A DNA stretch of 64,000 nucleotides from Eubacterium_G segne (GTDB lineage: Bacteria > Bacillota > Clostridia > Lachnospirales > Lachnospiraceae). The notes beneath the pieces are model-generated. The model searched no databases and was not told where the DNA came from. It worked only from the letters and a program-made list of their open reading frames with translations. The stretch lies in the NCBI RefSeq assembly GCF_014287775.1, contig NZ_JACOOZ010000011.1:42229-106228 (forward strand). The letters run 5' to 3'. Positions 25,810 through 33,265 of this stretch are shown here, one piece after another. The translations under genes and the position numbers were made by a program. The first letter of the stretch is position 1; every line of letters begins with the position of its first letter.

Positions 25810-26184
25810 TTATTGTAAAGAAAAACGATTTGCTTTTATAAAGATTATTTTATATTTACCTTTTTTTAAATTCCTGCCAAAATATTTTTTCCATTTTATC
25901 TTTATCGGCTTCTTTTCATTTTGTAATATTGTTACGGTTTTCGCAAACTTAACGCCTTTCTTAAAATGTATTTTCTTCCACTTTCCTTTAACCTTCTTTT
26001 TTAATACAAATCTTTTGGAAATATATACACTATTCTTTCGTTTATTGTTAACAGTTATTTTAATGTACTTATTTGTTGCGTTAACTACATTAACTTCTAC
26101 ACCTTTTATTTTTGATGCTTCTACACTTTTTTCACTTGGTACAATAAGCGCTATTGCTATTATCAAAATCATCAATCTTTTCAT
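25810..26184 (-). CDS. Small secreted lysine-rich Ig-like protein
   Basis: A 124-residue protein with a signal peptide (MKRLMILIIAIALIVPSEKS), then about 100 very basic residues with alternating hydrophobic strands (KYIKITVNNKRKNSVYIS, FVLKKKVKGKWKKI, GKYKIIFIKANRF). The pattern resembles a short Ig-like or BsuPI-type beta sandwich, in which KGKWKKI and GKYKIIF would be late strands. Its function is unknown; a strongly positive secreted domain could bind teichoic acids or other polyanions. The ribosome binding site AAGGAT lies about 10 bases before the ATG and is weak. An open stretch in another frame follows directly downstream. Confidence 0.55.
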   Translation of the reverse strand: MKRLMILIIAIALIVPSEKSVEASKIKGVEVNVVNATNKYIKITVNNKRKNSVYISKRFVLKKKVKGKWKKIHFKKGVKFAKTVTILQNEKKPIKIKWKKYFGRNLKKGKYKIIFIKANRFSLQ

Positions 26185-26237
26185 AACTTTTTATATCCTT
26201 TAATATTTAGTCTTAAGTTTCCCTCAGAGCATTTTTA

Positions 26238-26282
26238 GGGGCTGCCACTTTAACGCTTATAAATCATTAAAATGACAGCCCC
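26238..26282. terminator. Long hairpin downstream of the FnIII lipoprotein gene
   Basis: GGGGCTGCCACTTTAA and TTAAAATGACAGCCCC form a 16-bp stem including wobble pairs. No clear T tract follows on either strand, so it may be a terminator without a U tract, a barrier to exonucleases, or a mobile hairpin remnant. Confidence 0.5.
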
Positions 26283-26309
26283 GCTATGTAAACCTTATAT
26301 TATTTCTAA

Positions 26310-27302
26310 CTATTTCTTTGTTTTAACAGCCTTCTTCTTTGTCCATTTGCTGTATACTGTATCTTTTGACATATTGTATTTTACAGCTCTGACTCTTACA
26401 TAATACTTTGTTCCCTTTTTAAGCTTTGTAAGCTTGTATGTGGTTTTCTTTATTGTTTTTGTCTTTGCTCCCTTAAATGAACCTTTTGTAGAATACTGTA
26501 CCTGATATTTCTTTGCTCCGCTAACCTTAGAAAACTTCAATGTTGCAGTAGCTTTTTTAGCCTTTTTAGAAACCTTATTTGCTTTTAACTTCTTAACAGA
26601 TGGTTTGCTAATAGTATTGTCAGCTTTGTATTTAGCTTTTGCTGTTTCTAAAGTTACATTTGAATTTGTAGTTGCAAATAATGTCTGATTCTTTGAAATC
26701 TTAACATCAAATGTTGCAATGTTTTTGTTTGTTTCACTAATTGTTCCTGTTGTTGCAACAATTGCCTTTGGCATTTCAACATTTACTGTCATTTTTACTA
26801 ATGAATCCATATCAAGACCTGCTGCCTTAAACTGACTTGCTATGTCTCCGTCAACCATTCCTGCATCCATTCCGCCTAAATCGTTCATTTGTGAAGCGAA
26901 GTCCATTTTTAAATAAAATGTATCAGTTGTTACATAACCTTCTCCACCTTCAGTTATATCCTGACTTAAGTTTCCTTTTTTGATAGTCTGATTTCTTGTA
27001 ATCTGATAATATGTTTTACCATCTCTTACAACCTTCTTAGCTCCTGCTTCTGCAAATGATTTAGGAAGTTCTTTTCTTAGTTCCTTCTCATATAATGCAA
27101 TTTCCACATTTGAAAGCCCACTTGCCTTAAGCATCTTAAGTGTAGCATCAATGTATGCTTCTTCATCAATTTCTACATTAACAGTAACCTTTCCTGTTCC
27201 ATCAGCATTAATCTTAATGTCTGACTGCTGTGTAGCACATCCTGTAAATACCATAACAACTACCAGCATAATTGCCATAACCTTAACTTTGATATTTTTC
27301 AT
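26310..27302 (-). CDS. Lipoprotein with LppM-like and FnIII domains
   Basis: A 330-residue lipoprotein. The signal sequence ends in VFTGC, a good lipobox with the cysteine at residue 22. The next 210 residues (SDIKINADGTGKVTVNVEID and later VEMPKAIVATTGTI) read like the LppM/DUF3153-type domain of bacterial surface lipoproteins. The last 95 residues are a lysine-rich fibronectin type III module (SKVSGAKKYQVQYS, GTKYYVRVRAV), common in Lachnospiraceae secreted proteins. It should be tethered to the outer face of the membrane. AGGAGG precedes the ATG. Its ligand is unknown; the neighbouring genes also encode secreted proteins without clear function. Confidence 0.72.
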   Translation of the reverse strand: MKNIKVKVMAIMLVVVMVFTGCATQQSDIKINADGTGKVTVNVEIDEEAYIDATLKMLKASGLSNVEIALYEKELRKELPKSFAEAGAKKVVRDGKTYYQITRNQTIKKGNLSQDITEGGEGYVTTDTFYLKMDFASQMNDLGGMDAGMVDGDIASQFKAAGLDMDSLVKMTVNVEMPKAIVATTGTISETNKNIATFDVKISKNQTLFATTNSNVTLETAKAKYKADNTISKPSVKKLKANKVSKKAKKATATLKFSKVSGAKKYQVQYSTKGSFKGAKTKTIKKTTYKLTKLKKGTKYYVRVRAVKYNMSKDTVYSKWTKKKAVKTKK

Positions 27303-27434
27303 TTTTGCCTCCTGTAAAAAATATTTCCGGGGTTCAAATTTTGTTGCCCCTTGACTGATAAATTAATTATATTCTATATTCCAAAAAAAGTAAAACTATT
27401 TTTAGAGCATTACTAAATACACTAAATTACTCTA

Positions 27435-28034
27435 CTACTTTGTTAAATCAAAAACACCTATGGCATATTTTTCCTTACCTGCATAATCGCTGTACCCTAT
27501 GCCTTTTTGGGCTTTGCGGTCATGGAGAAATACTTTGCCGTTGTATATTCCTCCATCTTCAGAACAAAATTTAAAATAGATATACATTGCTTTATTTGTT
27601 TGAATTGCTCTAATCTTTTGATATGATGTGCATGCCGTTATTCCCTCCTTAAAGCCTTCACCTTTAACATCAGTGGCAAAAAAGTACCTTGTGTCATCTA
27701 AACCGAAATTAAATAGATTTTCGTCATTTCCACTATCCGTTTCCATTTCCCGCATATCCAAATCAGGGTACATCACTTTTATCCTCAAATAGCCTGCTGA
27801 TTTATCACTCTCAAAAAAATACTGATCCATAACCATTGTGTATCCATCTACCTCTATTGTCTGGTTTCCTGTTTTATAATTTTTCACTCCATACTGCTCT
27901 TCTAAATTAAGTACATCAGGAAAATATTTATTTTTTACATAATTATATATTGGATTCTTTCCATATATACTTGTAATTATTGTTAGGGCAATGATTACAC
28001 CTATCACAACTGTTATTACTGTTTTTTTCTTCAT
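27435..28034 (-). CDS. Membrane-anchored extracellular protein, unknown
   Basis: A 199-residue protein with one N-terminal hydrophobic segment (VITVVIGVIIALTIITSIYG) and a soluble extracellular part. The soluble part contains IEVDGYTMVMDQYFFESD and YLRIKVMYPDLDM, which look like strands of a beta-sandwich, followed by acidic loops and YIYFKFCSEDGGIYNGKVFL. I do not recognise the family. The phrase DGYTMVMDQY resembles the DGYTMEMNYA segment of the 704-residue membrane-anchored protein at 16205-18319, so the two may share a small domain. It starts 15 bases after the stop of the preceding secreted-protein gene and uses an AGGTGA site, so the two are probably an operon. Confidence 0.55.
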   Translation of the reverse strand: MKKKTVITVVIGVIIALTIITSIYGKNPIYNYVKNKYFPDVLNLEEQYGVKNYKTGNQTIEVDGYTMVMDQYFFESDKSAGYLRIKVMYPDLDMREMETDSGNDENLFNFGLDDTRYFFATDVKGEGFKEGITACTSYQKIRAIQTNKAMYIYFKFCSEDGGIYNGKVFLHDRKAQKGIGYSDYAGKEKYAIGVFDLTK

Positions 28035-28049
28035 ATATTTATCACCTAA

Positions 28050-29261
28050 TTATTTAATTGTAAACTTAAATGCTTTATCAACACCAGCATATGATTCCTC
28101 TACGCTCTTATTCTTTCCTGTCACTAATGTATATATAGCTGTAAACTTTCCATCATCTGCCAAGCACACCGCCACTGAAACCCAATCTTTTTTTGTCTGT
28201 ATGTGTTTATAATACGGGTGGAATACAACGATGTTTGACTTTCTTTTCAAATAGAAAATTATACCTATTCCCTCATTTGAATATTCTTTAGTTTTTACAT
28301 ATGGGAAGTTTGCAAGAGCAGTATCATTATTTTTATGAAGTTTAAATGCACATCGTATTCCATAATTATCTAAATAATACTGATTATTCTTCAAAGTATT
28401 ATAATTATCATTATACTTCATATTAACTGATTCTGATACATATTTTTCATTTAGTATCACACTTCCACCATCAGTTCTGTGCTCATATTGATGTTTTGTC
28501 CAGAAATGACTCACCGATGTTTTTCCAGCATATGCGTAATCATATACCACATTATCCCATTTCATTGCTATCGTATCTAACTCTCTGTATTTGGGCATTT
28601 GATCCCACTTAAAAATTGCATGAACATAAAGGTAGTTCTTTTTATTTTTTGCTTTCGTACATATAATTGTTTTCTTAAGCATTGTCTTATTTTTCTTATC
28701 ATTTGTTCCACCTTTATGCTGTGTCTTTGCTTTTACCTGCAGAGGTCTTATTCCAATACCCTCTAATATACCTTCAATGACAGAAACTTTGTCTTCCTCA
28801 CTGTCTTCTGCCTCCTCATCATAATACTCTTCCGCAATATACGCATTAATTTCCTCATCTGAAACCGGCACCATTTCTTCGTCTGTAACAGATACTCCAT
28901 TTAACTCCTCCGTATCCTTTATTGCATAATATTCAGCCTGTACTTCTATATCCTCTGGATTAAGTTTATTTAGTTCGTCAATATATGTTTCCGAATATTG
29001 ACATATTTCGCCATCAAACACACCCTGTTCATTTAAAGCCTCTTCCACCTGCGGTTCAAGCAAACCTGTATCTACACTTAATTCGTCCTCAACTTTTTGC
29101 TCTATGTACTCATAATCTTCCATATTTTCGGTGAAGTTCTGATTATCCTCCCCTACCATAGATACTGTGGTATTATCTACCGCATAAATACTTGTTGGTT
29201 CCCACCCCCCTACAATAATTAATGTTGTTGCCATTGTAATTGCTAATATTTTCTTAATCAT
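28050..29261 (-). CDS. Secreted protein with acidic N-terminal region, unknown
   Basis: From the ATG at 29261 the product has 403 residues. A signal peptide (IKKILAITMATTLIIVGG) is followed by about 150 very acidic residues (for example ISDEEINAYIAEEYYDEEAE-like runs) and then a basic C-terminal half from about residue 175, with the strand-like segments NYLYVHAIFKWDQMPKYREL and GIGIIFYLKRKSNIVVFHPY. The acidic region could be a propeptide that masks the basic domain until secretion. No family is recognised. AAAGGGGAA precedes the ATG at 29261; the earlier in-frame ATG at 29279 lacks a site. The upstream region contains a 17-bp palindrome and, further away, the CCNGG-box array. Confidence 0.55.
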   Translation of the reverse strand: MIKKILAITMATTLIIVGGWEPTSIYAVDNTTVSMVGEDNQNFTENMEDYEYIEQKVEDELSVDTGLLEPQVEEALNEQGVFDGEICQYSETYIDELNKLNPEDIEVQAEYYAIKDTEELNGVSVTDEEMVPVSDEEINAYIAEEYYDEEAEDSEEDKVSVIEGILEGIGIRPLQVKAKTQHKGGTNDKKNKTMLKKTIICTKAKNKKNYLYVHAIFKWDQMPKYRELDTIAMKWDNVVYDYAYAGKTSVSHFWTKHQYEHRTDGGSVILNEKYVSESVNMKYNDNYNTLKNNQYYLDNYGIRCAFKLHKNNDTALANFPYVKTKEYSNEGIGIIFYLKRKSNIVVFHPYYKHIQTKKDWVSVAVCLADDGKFTAIYTLVTGKNKSVEESYAGVDKAFKFTIK

Positions 29262-29297
29262 ATGCAATTCCCCTTTCAATTTTTATATTTATTACAA

Positions 29298-29314
29298 CAT
29301 TTGAAATTCAAATG
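29298..29314. promoter_or_regulatory. 17-bp palindrome upstream of the acidic secreted protein
   Basis: CATTTGAA, one central base and TTCAAATG form a perfect palindrome about 37 bases before the start codon. It has the form of an operator for a dimeric repressor. A TTGAAT that could act as a -35 box lies within it. Confidence 0.4.
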
Positions 29315-29538
29315 CTTAATACTTCTTTCGTCTTTAAACTTTTCATTAATTTAAAGTAACACTTACACTCAAAGTTATATCTATTATTCTACTGATATAG
29401 TTAACAAGCGTCTGTTATTTATTCTATTATATGTTTTAACTTTAAGGGATTTTGTCTTTCCTGACTTTTCATTTTCCACATATTTAGACAAAATTTTCCA
29501 TGCGTTGCTACTCTATCATAATTGTATCAATATTTCAA

Positions 29539-29951
29539 GTGTTTTAATTACCCGGAAATAAAATACAAAAGTGCTTCTTCCCAATAATTTGACTACGTAT
29601 AAACAAATCAAACCGGGAAAGATTTGATTTGTTTTAAATATCCTGGTAGAAATTGGCGCCTTACAGGCTATAATCAATGAATTGAACCCGGAAAACAGCA
29701 ATTTCACAAAAATATCCTGGCATGAATAGCCTTTTCACCGGTTAATACAACCGGTATTTACGTGGATTTTGGCATTTTATATCTTCTTCCCGGTTCTTTG
29801 CTGCGCATATTGTTGTTTTTAACCCTTTAATTACCCGGAATCAATTCATAAATTCGTCTTTTCCGGGTAATTGCAAACAATTTCAGCCGACGAAGGTGCG
29901 ATTCCTACCGGGACTTTTATATAAAATCATCATTTTCCTGGTAATTGCACC
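29539..29951. repeat. Six-unit array of paired CCNGG boxes with about 74-bp period
   Basis: Six degenerate units each contain a left box CCNGGA and an inverted right box TCCNGG. Left boxes begin at 29551, 29613, 29687, 29761, 29834 and 29908; right boxes begin at 29579, 29641, 29715, 29788, 29862 and 29936. The two boxes of a unit are 28 bases apart (27 in unit 4), and the unit step is 62, 74, 74, 73 and 74. The left box of unit 4 (CGTGGA) and the right box of unit 1 (TCCCAA) are degraded. Flanks often extend the symmetry: unit 5 has perfect 12-bp arms AATTACCCGGAA and TTCCGGGTAATT, and unit 6 pairs GGTGCGATT with AATTGCACC. The 22-base centres and 40-base linkers are not conserved. No protein is encoded. 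Confidence 0.8.
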
Positions 29952-29962
29952 TTCTTCCCACC

Positions 29963-29997
29963 AAAAAAGCTGCCACACCTAAGTGCAACAGCTTTTT
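29963..29997. terminator. Strong bidirectional terminator downstream of the GH3 gene
   Basis: AAAAAAGCTGCCACAC pairs with GTGCAACAGCTTTTT over about 15 bp including wobble pairs, with T tracts on both strands. It lies between the minisatellite after the GH3 gene and the CCNGG-box array. Confidence 0.85.
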
Positions 29998-30044
29998 CGC
30001 TCTCATTCTTTATATTTAACGCAGCTTAGCTATATTTTAAGCCG

Positions 30045-30175
30045 CCATTAAATCTCCATCTAAAACTTCCATCTAAATCTTTCATCTAAAATCTTTCATC
30101 TAAAATCTTCAACTAAAAATTTCGCCCAGAATCTCCATCTAAAGCTTCAATTAAATTTTTCAGATGACATTTTCA
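30045..30175. repeat. Degenerate 13-14 bp tandem repeat (minisatellite)
   Basis: About nine imperfect copies of CCATCTAAAATCTT follow one another, beginning near 30045, 30056, 30069, 30083, 30097, 30111, 30125, 30135 and 30149. The period is not a multiple of three and the block begins just after the GH3 stop codon, so it is non-coding. Copies near 30111 and 30125 are strongly diverged. The gap from 29262 to 30179 otherwise holds the palindrome, the CCNGG-box array and the terminator. Confidence 0.75.
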
Positions 30176-30179
30176 ATTA

Positions 30180-32954
30180 TTATTTTCCTTTATGCTTCTT
30201 TATCTTCTTGAACTGTATGTACTTAACTTCAATACCTGCTAAAACATCCTCCAGTTCAATGTTGTAAACTCCCTTGTCTAACTTAACCTTGCATAACTTC
30301 TGGGTAATCCAGTTACCATCAGTTCCGTTAGTCTGGATAACAACCATAGTCTCACCGTTGGCATTAACATTTACCGTTGACTGGGCAAGATTTGATTTTG
30401 CAAAAGAAATATTCACAATAATAGAATATTCTGCCTCATCTTCCACAACCATTGTTGCAGTTTTCCTGCCATCAAACATAATCTTATCGCTGTCTGCTAA
30501 CTTCTGTACATCATATTCTGCCTTATCCTCAGACACTGCCCCGTAATGTTTAGCCACGTCAGTATCAACTAACTCTCTATTAATAACCGGTGCATTCAAA
30601 ATAAATGTACAAATGTTAATTGCTGCTCTTTGAAGCTCTCCAACTGTAAGTCTTCCCTCTTCAACAGACTTCTCTGTATCATCATTATTTGAATTAATTT
30701 CAGCACCATTGTTATTGACAACCATGTAAACGTCATTCTGTGAGCGAACCATATCACGGGTTTTCTGACCTGATTCCTCACCTTTTTCCACAACGTCATT
30801 CATTTTTGCCCACCAGTCAGTCATAACAATACCTTCATAACCCCATTCTCCACGAAGAACTGTTGTACAAAGGTCATAGTTTGAAGCTGCCCAATGTCCG
30901 TTTATAGGATTATAACTTGTCATAAGAGTCATAACCGTTTTTTCCTTTACAGCCATTTCAAAGGACTTAAGATAAATTTCTCTTATAGCTCTTTCTGAAC
31001 AAACTGCGTCAACCTTAAATCTGTGTGCTTCCTGACCGTTAAGTGCGAAATGCTTGATAGTTCCCCATGCACCGCCGTCTTTAATACCACCCGTAGATGC
31101 TACTGACATAGTTCCTGAAAGATAAGGATCTTCTGAATAATATTCAAAGTTTCTTCCGTTAAGAGGATGACGATGAATATTAACTCCCGGTCCTAAAAGT
31201 GTGTCAACTTCATTTCTGCAAAGTTCCATTCCCTCCATGGTGTAAAGTTCCCTTACAAGCTTTGGATTCCATGATGCTGACAAAGCAGTTCCAATAGGAA
31301 GCTGTGTAGCCTTAGCTTCCATTCTAAGTCCGCTAGGGCCATCTGCCGTACAGGCTGCCGGAATACCATAGTTAAATAATGAATCGCTTAATCCACCAAA
31401 AGCTGAAGCCGTTCCTTTAGTTACACGTGGGTTGCTCATTCCTTCACCTCTGACAATCTGTGCCAGTTCTTCCACACTAAGCTGTGCAACAAATTCCTCC
31501 ACACTGCTTTTTCCTGCATGAACATCCTGAAGGGCAATTCCAACATCACCGGTAATTTCCATTGTTTTTGGAAGATTCTCTTCAATTCTCTTTCCTAAAT
31601 CAACTGTCGGCTTCTGAGAAGGTATATAAACTTTCTCATAACTTCCATCTTCCTTTTTTGCCCCCGGCTTTAAGATAGTTAAATTATCATCATCCGGACA
31701 CATAACCTCTGACAACTGTTCTACTACAACTATGTCATCTAACTGATATGTAAATACGCTTTCGCATTTTTTAACACTGTTACCAACTAAAATCTCGTAA
31801 TCTCCTGCTTCTAATACATAGCATGACTTGTGACCTGTCACTCCTGAATCATCATAAGAAGCCATTGAATACTCATCTACATCAATTTTTATAATCTGAC
31901 TTTCTCCCGGATTAAGGCACTTAGTTTTCTCATATCCACACAAAACCTTTGCCGGTTTTCCCAGCTTGCCCTGTGGTGCCTTACAATATACCTGAACTAC
32001 TTCCTTTCCCGAATACCTGTCACCTGTATTTGTCACCTTGATTTCAAGACTGATTTTTCCATTATCTGCTTTTGCTGACAATGTTTCAATATTAAAAGTT
32101 GTATAAGACAATCCATATCCAAACTCATATACAACTTTGTCCGGTGCAAATGTTTCAAAATATCTGTAACCAACATAAATATCTTCTTTATAAAGATTAG
32201 TAAACTGGTTTCCGAAATTTTCAAAAGATGGATAATCTTCCAAATTAAATGCCACTGTATCCGGCATCTTTCCGCTAGGAGTTTCCTTTCCTGACAATAC
32301 ATCTACAACAGCGTCACCGCCTTCCATTCCGCCTTGCCATACAAAAAGTGCCGCCTTAATGTGACCCTTAAACTCCTCATTATTAATCCACTTTACATCA
32401 ACAATGTTTGATACGTTTAAAATAACACACACATCATCAAATGCTTCTGTAATATTCTTTAAATTCTCTTTCTCTTCATCTGTAAGTAGATAACTTCCCG
32501 CTCCGTTATAGTTATCCTTGTCTTCACCGGCTGTACGTCCAATAATATAAACTGCCTTGTTAGTTGTCTCAGCCTGCTTTTTAGCATATTCAACGCTTAT
32601 GTCCATATCCTTCTGGAACCATGGCTCACAAGCCCATCCGCCACCGCCATTATCAAATGGATGGTCTTTAATCCAGTTTACATAATCTGTAACCAGTTCT
32701 TCGTTTATAGATAAATTACTGCTTTTAAATCCATCAATTATATTTTTAGCATACTCAACATTTACAGCTCCACCTGAACCTGTACCACTTCTATAGTAAT
32801 CCAGCTGTGGACGTCCAAATACTGATATTTTATCTTCTTTAGTAAATGGAAGAATGTTGTCTTCATTTTTTAGAAGTACAATTCCTTCTGCTGCCGCCTG
32901 ACGGCTCTTTTTCGTGAACCCTTCAACCGGAACACCTTTTAAACTTTTTTCCAT
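30180..32954 (-). CDS. Family 3 glycoside hydrolase with permuted domain order (beta-glucosidase)
   Basis: A 924-residue GH3 enzyme without signal peptide, so it probably works in the cytoplasm on imported oligosaccharides such as laminari- or cello-oligosaccharides. The domain order is inverted relative to most GH3 enzymes: the alpha/beta sandwich comes first (about residues 20-280, GIVLLKNEDNILPF to YEFGYGLSYTTF), then an FnIII-like domain (about 290-400), then the TIM barrel (about 485-790) with SGLRMEAKA, GRNFEYYSEDPYLSG and the nucleophile aspartate in GIVMTDWW. A beta-rich tail of about 100 residues ends the protein. The same order is known from Ruminococcus albus and Butyrivibrio enzymes. 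GGAGG precedes the ATG. Confidence 0.9.
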   Translation of the reverse strand: MEKSLKGVPVEGFTKKSRQAAAEGIVLLKNEDNILPFTKEDKISVFGRPQLDYYRSGTGSGGAVNVEYAKNIIDGFKSSNLSINEELVTDYVNWIKDHPFDNGGGGWACEPWFQKDMDISVEYAKKQAETTNKAVYIIGRTAGEDKDNYNGAGSYLLTDEEKENLKNITEAFDDVCVILNVSNIVDVKWINNEEFKGHIKAALFVWQGGMEGGDAVVDVLSGKETPSGKMPDTVAFNLEDYPSFENFGNQFTNLYKEDIYVGYRYFETFAPDKVVYEFGYGLSYTTFNIETLSAKADNGKISLEIKVTNTGDRYSGKEVVQVYCKAPQGKLGKPAKVLCGYEKTKCLNPGESQIIKIDVDEYSMASYDDSGVTGHKSCYVLEAGDYEILVGNSVKKCESVFTYQLDDIVVVEQLSEVMCPDDDNLTILKPGAKKEDGSYEKVYIPSQKPTVDLGKRIEENLPKTMEITGDVGIALQDVHAGKSSVEEFVAQLSVEELAQIVRGEGMSNPRVTKGTASAFGGLSDSLFNYGIPAACTADGPSGLRMEAKATQLPIGTALSASWNPKLVRELYTMEGMELCRNEVDTLLGPGVNIHRHPLNGRNFEYYSEDPYLSGTMSVASTGGIKDGGAWGTIKHFALNGQEAHRFKVDAVCSERAIREIYLKSFEMAVKEKTVMTLMTSYNPINGHWAASNYDLCTTVLRGEWGYEGIVMTDWWAKMNDVVEKGEESGQKTRDMVRSQNDVYMVVNNNGAEINSNNDDTEKSVEEGRLTVGELQRAAINICTFILNAPVINRELVDTDVAKHYGAVSEDKAEYDVQKLADSDKIMFDGRKTATMVVEDEAEYSIIVNISFAKSNLAQSTVNVNANGETMVVIQTNGTDGNWITQKLCKVKLDKGVYNIELEDVLAGIEVKYIQFKKIKKHKGK

Positions 32955-33070
32955 ATGTTAGTTGCCTCCAAATTCTAATTTTATTCAAACACATTTTGTT
33001 ACGTGATTTTCTTCCAAATTTCTTTAATTGCACTATACCATATAGCTCCACGAATTACTAGATTTTATGG

Positions 33071-33137
33071 GCAGAAAAACATTTTTATTATGGTGCTTAA
33101 ACGCCCATTTCAAGCACCATAAAATGTTGCTTTTTGC
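33071..33137. repeat. Long imperfect inverted repeat in the GH3-ligase gap
   Basis: An inner 11-bp stem TTATGGTGCTT/AAGCACCATAA is extended outward by CATTTT/AAATG and GCAGAAAA/TTTTTGC. The whole spans 67 bases between two divergent genes and has a 13-base loop. The gap 32955-33265 otherwise contains only the ligase promoter. Confidence 0.6.
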
Positions 33138-33194
33138 TAAAAGAAATCTATCTTTGGGGAGTTTTTGTAACGTTTTTATATTAAAAAAAGTTTA

Positions 33195-33223
33195 TTGCGC
33201 AAGTACCCTAAATATTGTAAAAT
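33195..33223 (+). promoter_or_regulatory. Putative promoter of the ligase/ACT pair
   Basis: TTGCGC at 33195-33200 and TAAAAT at 33218-33223 are 17 bases apart and lie about 40 bases before the ligase start. Confidence 0.55.
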
Positions 33224-33265
33224 CATATTATAAATATTTACGACCGAGAGAAAGGATTTACAAAA

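Noticed and set aside
29516..29707. 63-residue minus-strand reading frame across the array
   Set aside because: The array period is not a multiple of three and the frame has no ribosome binding site or protein-like pattern.
29539..29951. CRISPR array
   Set aside because: The units are palindromic and diverged, spacer-like parts lie both inside and between units, and no cas gene is present.
29539..29951. Tandem tRNA-like genes, because the period is 74 bases
   Set aside because: No acceptor, D or T-arm pattern is kept from unit to unit; only the CCNGG boxes are.
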